Shown here piece after piece: positions 1 through 8,747 of a stretch of 64,000 nt of DNA. Source of the stretch: Aurantibrevibacter litoralis (GTDB lineage Bacteria > Bacteroidota > Bacteroidia > Flavobacteriales > Flavobacteriaceae); assembly GCF_034651555.1 (NCBI RefSeq), contig NZ_JAYEEQ010000002.1, positions 248,001 to 312,000 on the forward strand. The letters run 5' to 3'. Position 1 is the stretch's first letter; each line of letters opens with the position of its first letter. The translations under genes and the position numbers were made by a program. The notes below the pieces were generated by a model, which saw nothing but the letters and a program-made list of their open reading frames with translations, was not told the origin of the DNA and ran no database searches.

Positions 1-992
1 AAGGGGTCGTAAAACCTATCGATAAAAAATCGAATTATGTAAAACGATGTGTGGGCACGCCGGGCGACTCCCTTCAGGTCATTAACGGTCGCGTTCATAT
101 CAACGGAAAACCTCTTGTACTGTCAGATCGAGCCAAAATACAGTTTGACTATATGGTCTACGGTCAAAATGGGGTTTCCTCTAAAGTATTGCAAGATGCA
201 GGGGTAACCGATTTTACCAGAACCTATATTGCCCAAACCTTGAACCAAGAGCAGCATGTGGCGCTGCAGCAAAACGGATATTATGTATATCCCAATAACA
301 ATCAGATTATAATCGTTTCCAATAGTAAAGGCATACGTCCGGATATCATTCAAAAAAACCGTCTGGCACTCAAAGAAATTACCGATCGGAAAAGGGAAGT
401 AACCCTCACGGACGAAATGGCTCAAAAATTAAGAACGGTAGCGGGTATTGACTCCGTAATCCAAACGATAGATCCCGAAGGGCAGGCTGGATACAATTTG
501 TTTCCTCAAAGTGCAAACCACCCGTGGAATTATGACAATATGGGGCCAATTTATCTTCCGGAAGCAGGAAAAACAGTGGCGTTGACTTTAGAAACACTTC
601 CGTTATACAAAAAAATTATAAGGGATTATGAAGGAAATTCTATTTCGGTATCCGGTAACCAAATAAGTATTAATGGCGAGGTTACCAACAGTTACACCTT
701 TAACCAGGATTATTACTGGATGATGGGCGATAACCGGGACCACTCGGAAGATAGCCGGGCGTGGGGTTATGTCCCCGAAAATCATATTGTGGGCACTCCG
801 GTATTTATTTGGATGAGTGTGGATAATTTTAATGACGGTATTAAGAATTGGAAGATTCGTTGGGATCGTGTTTTTACGACCGTTAATGGAAAAGGCGAAC
901 CGGTTTCTTACTTTAAATATTTTCTGATTGTACTGGCAGCCTATTTTGGGTTTGATTATTTTAGGAAGAAACGAAACGCAAAGAAAAGTTGA
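1..992 (+). CDS. lepB: Signal peptidase I, C-terminal part (5' end outside window)
   Basis: The reading frame is open from the left edge of the window (first full codon at position 3), so the gene starts upstream and the N-terminal membrane anchor and catalytic serine are not visible. What is visible includes the box D region with sequence YVKRCVGTPGDSL, whose lysine is the general base of the Ser-Lys dyad, and box E, MGDNRDHSEDSRAWGYV. Between the two boxes there is an insert of roughly 200 residues, which is long for signal peptidase I but usual in flavobacteria as far as I know. A hydrophobic segment near the end followed by RKKRNAKK suggests a second, C-terminal membrane anchor. The enzyme cleaves signal peptides of exported proteins on the outer face of the inner membrane. 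Confidence 0.93.
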   Translation, partial: GVVKPIDKKSNYVKRCVGTPGDSLQVINGRVHINGKPLVLSDRAKIQFDYMVYGQNGVSSKVLQDAGVTDFTRTYIAQTLNQEQHVALQQNGYYVYPNNNQIIIVSNSKGIRPDIIQKNRLALKEITDRKREVTLTDEMAQKLRTVAGIDSVIQTIDPEGQAGYNLFPQSANHPWNYDNMGPIYLPEAGKTVALTLETLPLYKKIIRDYEGNSISVSGNQISINGEVTNSYTFNQDYYWMMGDNRDHSEDSRAWGYVPENHIVGTPVFIWMSVDNFNDGIKNWKIRWDRVFTTVNGKGEPVSYFKYFLIVLAAYFGFDYFRKKRNAKKS

Positions 993-1003
993 TTTGTGAC
1001 TTT

Positions 1004-1606
1004 GAGGAGTTGTGGATTTGGTGATTCGGTGATTCGGTGATTTGCCCCTGGCTCGTCCAAATAAACACATCAACAAATAAACAAATAAACAGTAAAAACT
1101 AGAGTTGTGGATTTGTGGATTCGGTGATTTGCCCCTGACTCATCCAAATAAACACATCAACAAATAAACAAATAAACAGTAAAAACTAGAGTTGTGAATT
1201 TGTGGATTTGTGGATTCGGTGATTTGGTGATTTGTGGATTCGGTGATTTGCCACTGGCTCATCCAAATAAACTCATCAACAAATAAACGCATAAACACAT
1301 AAACAGTAGAAACTAGAGTTGTGGATTCGGTGATTCGGTGATTCGGTGATTTGCCCCTGGCTTATCCAAATAAACACATCAACAAATAAACGCATAAACA
1401 TTAAAAACTAGACCTGTGGATTTGGTGATTCGGTGATTTGCCACTGGCTCATCCAAATAAACACATCAACAAATAAACACATAAACGCATAAACAGTAGA
1501 AACTAGAGTTGTGGATTCGGTGATTCGGTGATTCGGTGATTTGCCCCTGACTCATCCAAATAAACGCATCAACAAATAAACAAATAAACACATCAACAAT
1601 TAAACG
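1004..1606. repeat. Nested tandem repeat, six long units built from 8-bp subunits
   Basis: The gap between lepB and the WbqC gene has no credible gene. It is filled by six imperfect copies of a long unit. Each has a left half made of 8-bp steps such as gattcggt or gatttgtg, a short spacer gccMctgRctcatcc, and a right half made of 8-bp steps such as aaataaac or acatcaac, ending in a ctagagtt-like block. The spacer anchors start at 1044, 1131, 1250, 1353, 1440 and 1543, giving intervals of 87, 119, 103, 87 and 103. These differ only by multiples of 16, as expected if 8-bp steps are gained or lost in pairs. Short arms (atttg...caaat) flank the spacer in each copy and could pair. Confidence 0.92.
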
Positions 1607-1618
1607 AAACAGCAAAGC

Positions 1619-2251
1619 GTGACCGCCCTACTCCATCCCGGCTACTTTTTAAATATTGCCCATTTTGCAGTAATGGCGCAATATGAGGTACTTTGGGAGG
1701 TTTGCGACAATTACCAAAAGCAAACCTACCGTAATCGTTCCTATATTTGTACAGATCGGGGCTTATTTATGATGAACATTCCCATAAAACACATTGGTGG
1801 GGCACAAGGAAAACAATCTTACAAAGAAGTGCGGCCCGATAACGACTACCATTGGCAACGACAACATTGGCGAACCCTGCAAACCGCCTACCGAACTTCA
1901 CCTTTTTTTGAATATTATGAGGACGATATTGCCCCCTTATTTGAGGACACGTTTGATTTTCTTTTGGATTTTAATCTAAAAACACTTCAGGTCATTTGCG
2001 ATTGTCTTCAGATACCTATGCCCCAAAATAAAACAACGCAATACGAGTTAGTTTTTACTGGCGGATTAGACGCCCGGTATTTCATAAACCCAAAGCAAAC
2101 CCTTCCTATTCAACAACCCGAATATGTTCAGGTTTTTGGAAGCAAACATGGTTTTATAAAAAACGTAAGTACCCTAGATTTGCTTTTTAATGAAGGCCCC
2201 ACTGCCGTGCATTATCTACAACAACTAGACCTATCATTTTTACATGCTTAG
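1619..2251 (+). CDS. WbqC-like family protein
   Basis: This 210-residue soluble protein begins TALLHPGYFLNIAHFA and contains DNYQKQTYRNRSYI, both hallmarks of the WbqC-like family, whose members often lie in or near surface-polysaccharide loci. The biochemical role is not something I can state. The GTG start at 1619 is chosen because the family motif begins at the next codon and an in-frame stop lies only 18 bases upstream (1601-1603). No ATG is available at the right place. The gene overlaps the DUF6122 gene downstream by 8 bases, so the two are probably co-transcribed. The start lies directly against the repeat tract that fills the upstream region. Confidence 0.85.
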   Translation: MTALLHPGYFLNIAHFAVMAQYEVLWEVCDNYQKQTYRNRSYICTDRGLFMMNIPIKHIGGAQGKQSYKEVRPDNDYHWQRQHWRTLQTAYRTSPFFEYYEDDIAPLFEDTFDFLLDFNLKTLQVICDCLQIPMPQNKTTQYELVFTGGLDARYFINPKQTLPIQQPEYVQVFGSKHGFIKNVSTLDLLFNEGPTAVHYLQQLDLSFLHA

Positions 2252-2552
2252 ATTCTTCTTGCATTACGGCATCCATTTTTTAGTGCCCATTGTCATTGGC
2301 ATCCTGTTTTATACAAAAAAAAGGGGAATGGTAATTCTCATTTTGCTTTCCGGAATTCTTATCGACCTAGATCATTTTCTTGCCACACCTGTTTTTGATG
2401 CTACTCGATGTAGCATCGGGTTTCATCCGCTACACAGCTATAGCGCCATTGCTATCTATGTAGCACTCTTTAGCTTTCCCAAAACCCGCATAGTGGGTCT
2501 TGCGTTACTAATCCATATTTTGGCCGATTGGGTAGATTGTCGTTTAATGTAA
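2244..2552 (+). CDS. DUF6122 family membrane protein
   Basis: A 102-residue protein with three to four hydrophobic segments and the motif LIDLDHFLATPVFDATRCSIGFHPLHS, here cited from residues about 37-64, characteristic of DUF6122. The conserved Asp and His residues in this stretch resemble those of YdjM-like membrane metal-dependent hydrolases, but the function is unknown. It overlaps the WbqC-like gene by 8 bases and ends 8 bases before the convergent EEP-family gene. A perfect 8-bp inverted repeat (GATGCTAC/GTAGCATC, 2397-2417) lies inside the conserved motif. Confidence 0.8.
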   Translation: MLRFFLHYGIHFLVPIVIGILFYTKKRGMVILILLSGILIDLDHFLATPVFDATRCSIGFHPLHSYSAIAIYVALFSFPKTRIVGLALLIHILADWVDCRLM

Positions 2553-2560
2553 GACGTACT

Positions 2561-3586
2561 TTACAAGCGTATCGTAGCCATTACAGGAAAATGATCGGAT
2601 AATTGTATCTTGAAGTTTTTGTGCGCCACAACCTCAAAAGAGCTATCGGTAAGAATAAAATCGATTCTAAAGGGTAACCCTCTAAGATTATAGGTAGATC
2701 CAAAACCCGCTCCTCTTTCCAAAAAAGTATCCTTCATGTCCTTTTTTAATATCCTGTACACATTGGAAAATTGAGTTGCGTTAAAATCGCCGCACAGTAT
2801 AGATTTATAGGGGCTTTTTTTTCGGTGTTCATTAAGAAGCGTAGCCTGTTCGCGTTGTTTGCGAAATGTTTCCAGAATCCTTTTTAACAACTTTTCCGAA
2901 GGTTCCCCCGAAATGGAAGCCCTGTTGGGGATAACCTTAAACGATTGAAGGTGCACATTGTATATCCGTATTGTATCTCGTTGATAAACGATATCAGCAA
3001 AAATGGCATTGTTACCGGTTTCAGGAAAATCTAGTGATCCTTGGGAAACAATAGGGTATTTAGAGAATATAGCCTGTTGCACTTTTGATTCGTTCTTAAA
3101 AATATAATTGACAAAGTGATAGGAGTATTGATCGAAGCGCTTCGCCTCTCTATAATTAAATTCTTGAAAAACAACTACATCCGGGTCTTGTTCCCGAACA
3201 AAATGGACTATTTTTTGGGTTACCTCGGCCTCTTCAAGCCGACGGTACCGATCAAAACCCAGTACATTATAACTGAGTACTTTCAGCTCCTTTTGGTTTT
3301 CTAAATCCGACTTCTCAAAATTGATCGTATAAAACGAACCCAAGACAAGATAAGTCATAACCAAAGCCACAGCAGAAATAAGAAAATAACGACGTCGCTG
3401 CCACACCCAAAACAGCACAAAAAACATATTAAAAAACACCAAAATTGGCACTGTTAAACTAAGTAAAGAAAGTACCAAAAGTGCGTTTAAGGATATATAG
3501 GACGCAATACATGCCAGCAACAAAAGGGTTACTAAGATGCAATTAAGCATCAAAATAATGCGGTGTAGCATTTTTTTTACAGCCAC
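2561..3586 (-). CDS. Endonuclease/exonuclease/phosphatase family protein, membrane-anchored
   Basis: The first ~100 residues contain about three hydrophobic segments. The rest is an EEP-fold catalytic domain with SYNVLGF, VVFQEFNYREAKRF (metal-binding Glu), LCGDFNATQFSN (catalytic GDFN) and RIDFILTD...SDHFPVMATI (catalytic SDHxP). Such proteins hydrolyse phosphodiester or phosphomonoester bonds; the substrate cannot be told from sequence. The longest frame starts with GTG at 3586; an in-frame ATG five codons later (3571) is an alternative. It is the last gene of a minus-strand cluster, 5 bases after a rhomboid gene. Confidence 0.88.
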   Translation of the reverse strand: MAVKKMLHRIILMLNCILVTLLLLACIASYISLNALLVLSLLSLTVPILVFFNMFFVLFWVWQRRRYFLISAVALVMTYLVLGSFYTINFEKSDLENQKELKVLSYNVLGFDRYRRLEEAEVTQKIVHFVREQDPDVVVFQEFNYREAKRFDQYSYHFVNYIFKNESKVQQAIFSKYPIVSQGSLDFPETGNNAIFADIVYQRDTIRIYNVHLQSFKVIPNRASISGEPSEKLLKRILETFRKQREQATLLNEHRKKSPYKSILCGDFNATQFSNVYRILKKDMKDTFLERGAGFGSTYNLRGLPFRIDFILTDSSFEVVAHKNFKIQLSDHFPVMATIRL

Positions 3587-3591
3587 CTTGG

Positions 3592-4461
3592 TTAGTCTTC
3601 CTTACCGGCTTTAAACAAAAAATCTTTTTCTGCCTTAGAGAGACTTTCGTAACCCGATTTACTAATCTTATCCAAAATGGAATCTATTTTGCGCTGCCTT
3701 GTTTCTTGATCGTAATTTACCGAAGGACCTGCATTTGCTTTTTGCTTTCGGTACACGGTCTTTAAGGGTGCCTTTTTCGCCTCTTTAGGTTTAAACAAGT
3801 TGCCCACACTATCTAAAAATCGGGAAAACCCTTCACCTATATCTCTGCCACCCAATAGCTGTCTGGCATAAATATATCCAAAAAATGCAGCTCCTAAATG
3901 CGCCAATCGACCTCCTATATTACTTCCGGACGATATTTGTATCAGATCTAACAGTACAAACACAAGTCCTACATGCCATAGCTTTATAGTAAAGAAAAAT
4001 ACCCGAACATCTTGATTGGGAATGTAGGCACATACAAATATAAGCACCGCCGAAACTCCGGCAGACGCACCAATAAGCGCCGTATTTAAGCCTACCAAGG
4101 TGGGAAAAATATTGTAACTAAGCATAAATAGGAGTCCCCCAAAAATAATCCCAAGAAAATAGACATTCACAAATCTTCTGGTGCCAAAAAGATTCAAGAA
4201 TATGCGCGCCGAAAAATACAACATCACCATATTCCAAAGAATATGCCAAAAATCGGCATGGAAAAACGCATAGGTAACTAGAGACCAGGGTTGTTGTATA
4301 AAACCAAAGAAATCCTTTGGAAGCTCAAACCATTGTACCAGATAAATACCGCCCAACGCCCCTAGAAGACCATTTACAATAAACACTACAATATTTATCG
4401 CAATAAGTTTCTCGGCAATATTCAATTTCGCAAATTGGTATTTTAAATTTCCGGCATCCAT
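3592..4461 (-). CDS. Rhomboid family intramembrane serine protease (C-terminally extended)
   Basis: This 289-residue polytopic protein carries the rhomboid His-Asn motif (HADFWHILWNMVML), the catalytic serine in GASAG and the catalytic histidine in LAHLGAAFFG. After the last membrane helix there is a cytoplasmic tail of about 90 residues with a conserved C-terminal block (DSILDKISKSGYESLSKAEKDFL, cited in part), of the DUF6576 type. Rhomboids cut single-pass membrane proteins within the bilayer. The gene sits one base after a second rhomboid gene and is part of the mutL cluster. Confidence 0.92.
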   Translation of the reverse strand: MDAGNLKYQFAKLNIAEKLIAINIVVFIVNGLLGALGGIYLVQWFELPKDFFGFIQQPWSLVTYAFFHADFWHILWNMVMLYFSARIFLNLFGTRRFVNVYFLGIIFGGLLFMLSYNIFPTLVGLNTALIGASAGVSAVLIFVCAYIPNQDVRVFFFTIKLWHVGLVFVLLDLIQISSGSNIGGRLAHLGAAFFGYIYARQLLGGRDIGEGFSRFLDSVGNLFKPKEAKKAPLKTVYRKQKANAGPSVNYDQETRQRKIDSILDKISKSGYESLSKAEKDFLFKAGKED

Positions 4462-4462
4462 G

Positions 4463-5206
4463 TTAATCCCATCTATTTTTATTAAACTGATTCTTCTTCC
4501 AATACCACATCATAATAAATCCGAATAACGCACCACCCACATGTGCAAAATGAGCTATACCGCTTCCAAATAATGAATATCCGGTGACACCGGAGAACAA
4601 ATCGAGACCAATTAATACGGGTATAAAGTACTTTGCCTTTATGGGAACCGGTAGAAATATAAGAAAAAGTTCACTATTGGGATACGACATCCCGAAAGCA
4701 ACCAAAATTCCGTAAATAGCACCGGACGCCCCTACGGCAGGTGTGGCATACGAACTTAAAAAATTATCAATAGTACTTTTAGATGCCAAATTATACCATT
4801 CCGGACTGTACTTGCCGCTGGCTATAATATCCATAAGTTGCGCCTTGGGCATACCCGCCTGCGTTAAGACTTCTAGTCCTTGATTAAAATAATAATAGTT
4901 AACCCCCGTATGGATAAGCGCAGCACCTAATCCGGCAGAAAAATAAAAGAACAGAAATTTATTACGCCCCCATAATTGCTCCAGTGGGGTACCAAATGCC
5001 CACAAGGCATACATATTAAAAGCAATGTGCATGAGACCGCCATGCATAAACATATGCGATACTACCTGCCAATATTCAAAATTAGCATTCCCCGGAAACC
5101 ATAACGAAAACCACTGATACATTTGATCACCATAGAGTGATGTAGCCACAAAGAACAGTACATTTACAATGATCAAATGCTTTACGGCATCGGTTATTCT
5201 ACCCAT
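4463..5206 (-). CDS. Rhomboid family intramembrane serine protease
   Basis: A 247-residue membrane protein with HGGLMHIAFNMYALW, catalytic GASGA and the histidine in HFAHVGGALFG, so the Ser-His dyad is intact. Between helices 2 and 4 it has a polar loop of about 45 residues (around residues 110-150) not found in its neighbour. It abuts mutL with no spacing (5206/5207) and precedes the second rhomboid by one base, which implies one transcript. The two rhomboids differ in loops and tail and look like old paralogues rather than a recent duplication. Confidence 0.92.
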   Translation of the reverse strand: MGRITDAVKHLIIVNVLFFVATSLYGDQMYQWFSLWFPGNANFEYWQVVSHMFMHGGLMHIAFNMYALWAFGTPLEQLWGRNKFLFFYFSAGLGAALIHTGVNYYYFNQGLEVLTQAGMPKAQLMDIIASGKYSPEWYNLASKSTIDNFLSSYATPAVGASGAIYGILVAFGMSYPNSELFLIFLPVPIKAKYFIPVLIGLDLFSGVTGYSLFGSGIAHFAHVGGALFGFIMMWYWKKNQFNKNRWD

Positions 5207-7060
5207 CTATAAAAATTTTTTATCAATTTCACTTTCCGTTATGGTAATATAAATGCACTTATTAAACGGACTTACCCTATTTTCTTTACAGGCAAAAAGA
5301 TCATTTACCAGTGCGGTTTGAGACGCTAGGTCTAAAACCACGCCCGTCTTTACCGCCAAGGATTTACACAAGGCCTTAGAAAGGACATTGGCTTGCAAAA
5401 ATCCTTCTTCAACCATTTCATCCGATGTATAATCAGAAATTAGTTGCTTTAACACCATTTCCACATTGGGCTCTTGCACATGCAAAGGTAAACCCGTAAT
5501 TTGGATATGCCCGTCTTTTTGAATATTAAACATAAAACCTATATGCTGCAAACTGTCGTTAATTTCCGATAAAACAGCTATATCGGCCTTGGAAAACGAG
5601 AGCAACAAAGGAAATAATAATTGTTGTGATGTCGCCTTAGTAACTGTCATATTATTCAAAAATTTCTCGTAAAGAACCCTTTGGTGCGCTCTATTTTGAT
5701 CGATAACAAGCATCCCTGAGCGTATGGTAGTTACAATAAATTTTCGGCGCATTTGAAAGGTTTTGGAAACCATGTCCGAAACATCATCGGCAGGTTCAAA
5801 AATAGAACCCGTAATGCTATCCGATTCAAAAGTAAGGCTACTAAAATTGGTATTTGCATCTTGTCCCGATTGTAAGCCCTCAAACATCTGCTCCCAGCCT
5901 TCTACCTTGCTTGCCTGATATTTAGAACGTGCGGAGCTAAGCGGTGCGCCTTCTTTAAAAGGATTAAATCCGGAATCGACTGAAATTCTGGGAAATGCTG
6001 CTTCCTTATTTTTATAGGCATAAGGCGTTTCCAAATTCTGATCTTGCTCAAAATCCAGCGCAGGAGCCACATTAAACTGCCCCAAACTATGCTTTACTGC
6101 CGAACGCAAAAGGGCATATAAGGTGTGTTCATCATCAAACTTAATCTCCGTTTTGGTAGGATGTATGTTGATATCGATAGACGAAGGATCTACTTCTAAA
6201 CAAAGAAAGTATCCCGGATATTTATCTGGCTTAATTAAACCTTCGAAGGCAGCCACCACGGCATGATGTAAATACGGACTTTTAATAAATCGCTGATTTA
6301 CAAAGAAAAACTGTTCTCCCCTACTCTTTTTGGCAAACTCCGGTTTACAAATGTATCCCGAAATTTTAAGTACTTGAGTATCCTCTTGCACGCGTACCAA
6401 ACGCTCATTAATTTTCCCGCCAAAAACATGGGCAATTCGTTGTTTAAACACAGTTTTTGGCAAATTATACAGCTCACTACCATTGTGATACAGATAAAAA
6501 GCGATGCTAGGATGAGCCAAAGCTACCCGGTGAAACTCGTCTAATATGTGTCGAAATTCTACCTGATTGGATTTTAAAAAATTACGACGCGCAGGAATAT
6601 TAAAGAAAAGATTTTTTACCGCCATGGAAGTACCCTTAGGGGGTACTACAACGGACTGATCCATGAGTTTACTACCTTCTATTCTAATGCGTGTACCGGT
6701 TTCCGAATGTTCCGGCCTTGTTTGCATTTCTACATGCGCTATCGCAGCAATAGACGCCAAGGCCTCGCCCCGAAACCCTTTGGTTCGGAGCTGAAACAAA
6801 TCTTCTGCATTTTTAATTTTGGAGGTGGCATGGCGCTCAAAACTTAGCCGTGCATCGGTAACACTCATTCCTAAGCCGTCATCTACAACTTGTATAAGTG
6901 CTTTTCCACCATCCTTCACAATGAGCTTTATGCATGCGGCTTCCGCATCTATAGCATTTTCTAAAAGCTCCTTAACCACAGAGGCGGGTCTCTGAACCAC
7001 CTCCCCGGCTGCTATTTGATTTGCAACATGGTCTGGCAAAAGTTGAATGATATCTGCCAT
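5207..7060 (-). CDS. mutL: DNA mismatch repair protein MutL
   Basis: A 617-residue GHKL ATPase. The N-terminal domain has the ATP-binding motifs LLENAIDA, DDGLGM and KGFRGEALASI, and the usual start of the family (IIQLLPDHVANQIAAGEVV). The C-terminal dimerisation domain starts around residue 430. The endonuclease motif DQHA(x)2E(x)4E is degenerate: it reads DQNRAHQRVLYE, lacking the His and the first Glu, and no CPHGRP-type motif is seen at the C-terminus. The ATG overlaps the stop of the upstream small membrane protein gene (TAATG). Confidence 0.96.
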   Translation of the reverse strand: MADIIQLLPDHVANQIAAGEVVQRPASVVKELLENAIDAEAACIKLIVKDGGKALIQVVDDGLGMSVTDARLSFERHATSKIKNAEDLFQLRTKGFRGEALASIAAIAHVEMQTRPEHSETGTRIRIEGSKLMDQSVVVPPKGTSMAVKNLFFNIPARRNFLKSNQVEFRHILDEFHRVALAHPSIAFYLYHNGSELYNLPKTVFKQRIAHVFGGKINERLVRVQEDTQVLKISGYICKPEFAKKSRGEQFFFVNQRFIKSPYLHHAVVAAFEGLIKPDKYPGYFLCLEVDPSSIDINIHPTKTEIKFDDEHTLYALLRSAVKHSLGQFNVAPALDFEQDQNLETPYAYKNKEAAFPRISVDSGFNPFKEGAPLSSARSKYQASKVEGWEQMFEGLQSGQDANTNFSSLTFESDSITGSIFEPADDVSDMVSKTFQMRRKFIVTTIRSGMLVIDQNRAHQRVLYEKFLNNMTVTKATSQQLLFPLLLSFSKADIAVLSEINDSLQHIGFMFNIQKDGHIQITGLPLHVQEPNVEMVLKQLISDYTSDEMVEEGFLQANVLSKALCKSLAVKTGVVLDLASQTALVNDLFACKENRVSPFNKCIYITITESEIDKKFL

Positions 7061-7350
7061 TAGCGAAAAGTGAATATAGACAAATCAAAATCTATAATAT
7101 ACAAAACGATAAAAAGTAAAATGAGCAAAATAACCAAGAAACGTACCCGCGCATTGCGATCTCCTTGGTTTCGGAGATCGGACATGGCATTATTAAATTT
7201 ACCCTTCAACCCTTTAGGGGTTTGTACCGTTGAACGAAATTTATCGAGCTTGTGCTCTATTTTATAGGGGCTTCCGGCACCTTTATCATCGTAGTATCGG
7301 GGGGTATAGCCGTATTTTTTATTGGATCTTAATTTTGTAAATTTTCCCAT
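7060..7350 (-). CDS. Small membrane protein often labelled 'riboflavin synthase subunit beta'
   Basis: A protein of 96 residues: a basic N-terminal part (MGKFTKLRSNKKYGYTPRYY), a polar middle, and one C-terminal membrane helix (RFLVILLILLFIVLYIIDF). In flavobacterial genomes close relatives carry the name riboflavin synthase subunit beta, which I believe spread from the neighbouring ribH; nothing in this sequence resembles lumazine or riboflavin synthase. The start at 7350 fits the conserved MGKFTKLR beginning; the frame is open 20 codons further upstream. It overlaps mutL by one base. Confidence 0.8.
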   Translation of the reverse strand: MGKFTKLRSNKKYGYTPRYYDDKGAGSPYKIEHKLDKFRSTVQTPKGLKGKFNNAMSDLRNQGDRNARVRFLVILLILLFIVLYIIDFDLSIFTFR

Positions 7351-7470
7351 TAAACTCATAAGTTCAAATTTACTGAAAATAGAAAAATTACAAGGCAGAT
7401 CCACTGCCAAAAATTGTTAACACCCATCAAAAATGGCTATGATAAATTATAAACTGAAATAAAAGCGAGA

Positions 7471-7959
7471 TTAGGAAAGGGAGTTGATGTGCGCCATTTT
7501 TATAGCCGTTATAGCTGCTTCGGCACCTTTATTACCGTGCTTTCCACCGCTACGGTCTTTGGCCTGTTGAAGGGTATCATCCGTTAACACGCAGAAAATT
7601 ACCGGAACATCTAATACCACATTAAGGTCTTTAATGCCCTGAGTGACACCGCTACACACAAAATCGAAATGTTTTGTTTCGCCCTGAATAACACTTCCCA
7701 CGGCTATAACCGCATCTACATTTTCTGTTTGTATCATTTTTTTAGACCCGTAGACCAACTCAAAACTTCCGGGCACATCCCAACGCAGGATGGCTTCCCG
7801 AGTTACACCACAATCTAATAAGGTTTCTAGGGCACCCCGATAGAGCGCTTCGGTAATTTCCGAATTCCATTCGGACACTACAATGCCAAAGCGAAACTTA
7901 GCCGGATCGGGGAGTTTTTCCTTATCGTATGCCGATAAATTTTTGGAAGCGGTAGCCAT
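7471..7959 (-). CDS. ribH: 6,7-dimethyl-8-ribityllumazine synthase
   Basis: A 162-residue protein of standard length. It has FGIVVSEWN (substrate binding), DVPGSFELVYG, GSVIQGETKHFDFVC with the catalytic histidine in KHFD, and the terminal GGKHGNKGAEAA segment that binds phosphate. It condenses 5-amino-6-ribitylaminouracil with 3,4-dihydroxy-2-butanone 4-phosphate in riboflavin synthesis, usually as a pentamer or 60-mer. It lies 3 bases after the TPR membrane protein gene and 120 bases before the small protein gene. Confidence 0.97.
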   Translation of the reverse strand: MATASKNLSAYDKEKLPDPAKFRFGIVVSEWNSEITEALYRGALETLLDCGVTREAILRWDVPGSFELVYGSKKMIQTENVDAVIAVGSVIQGETKHFDFVCSGVTQGIKDLNVVLDVPVIFCVLTDDTLQQAKDRSGGKHGNKGAEAAITAIKMAHINSLS

Positions 7960-7962
7960 GAG

Positions 7963-8727
7963 CTATGGTTCTTGGGACAACCCTATAAAAGCATCTATAT
8001 TGGCCGCCTCGGTAGCGGAAGAAAATTCCTCCTTGATACGCTTAAAATAACCTAACGCCTTCTTTTTTTGGTTTAGCGCTAAGGCGGCAACACCTGCCTT
8101 GTGCAAAAACCTAGGGGTTGTAAATCCATTATCACCATGAGCAATGGCCTTCTCGTAATAGCTGAGCGCTTCATTAGGTTGTTCTAATTGCATAAATGCA
8201 TCTCCGATACCGCCTTTAGCCAATGCGCCCAGAATGATGTCGTCTGACGAAAAATCTTCTAAATGAGAAATAGCTTCTTGATAGTTTTGCATGTTTAAAT
8301 AGGCCATGCCCGCCGCATAATGGGCCAAATTACTCGTCTTAGTTCCTTTGTACTCAGAAATAATATCTAAAAACCCGTATTTTCCTTCGGCACCTGTTAA
8401 CGCTAAAGAAAATAAAGAATCTTTTTGCGTGGTACTTTCCAATGCTTCACTAAAATACTGTTGTGGATAATACATTTCGGTGGCAGCTGCACTTTCTTTA
8501 GGTTTTAGCACAAACTGTTGATAGCCTAAATAGCCCAAAACCCCTACGGCAATAACGCCTATGATGCCTAAAATATAATTTTGGTTTTTGGAAACCCACT
8601 CTTCTGTTTTTGAGGCACTTTGATCCAAGGAACTAAAAACTTCAGCCGTGGTACTATTCTGCTCATCGATCTCTTTCTCTTCAGCTTTACTTTTTGGCTT
8701 AAAACCCTTTTTCTTGTATGTGGCCAT
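7963..8727 (-). CDS. Membrane-anchored tetratricopeptide repeat protein
   Basis: The protein has 254 residues from the ATG at 8727 (the frame is open 14 codons further, but homologue-like text begins MATYKKKGFKPKSKAEEKE). A charged cytoplasmic start is followed by one membrane helix (residues about 55-75) and a TPR-containing domain with repeats around NLAHYAAGMAYLNMQNYQEAI, ILGALAKGGIGDAFMQLEQ and GFTTPRFLHKAGVAALALNQ. The architecture resembles YfgM-like ancillary factors of the Sec translocon, but that is inference. It is the first gene of the cluster leading to ribH and mutL, with a promoter box 20 bases upstream. Confidence 0.85.
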   Translation of the reverse strand: MATYKKKGFKPKSKAEEKEIDEQNSTTAEVFSSLDQSASKTEEWVSKNQNYILGIIGVIAVGVLGYLGYQQFVLKPKESAAATEMYYPQQYFSEALESTTQKDSLFSLALTGAEGKYGFLDIISEYKGTKTSNLAHYAAGMAYLNMQNYQEAISHLEDFSSDDIILGALAKGGIGDAFMQLEQPNEALSYYEKAIAHGDNGFTTPRFLHKAGVAALALNQKKKALGYFKRIKEEFSSATEAANIDAFIGLSQEP

Positions 8728-8747
8728 TATAATTTTTATTAATCGGG

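Noticed and set aside
2244..2552. Whether the DUF6122 gene is a truncated larger gene
   Set aside because: The length of about 100 residues and complete motif match what I know of the family, so it is taken as intact.
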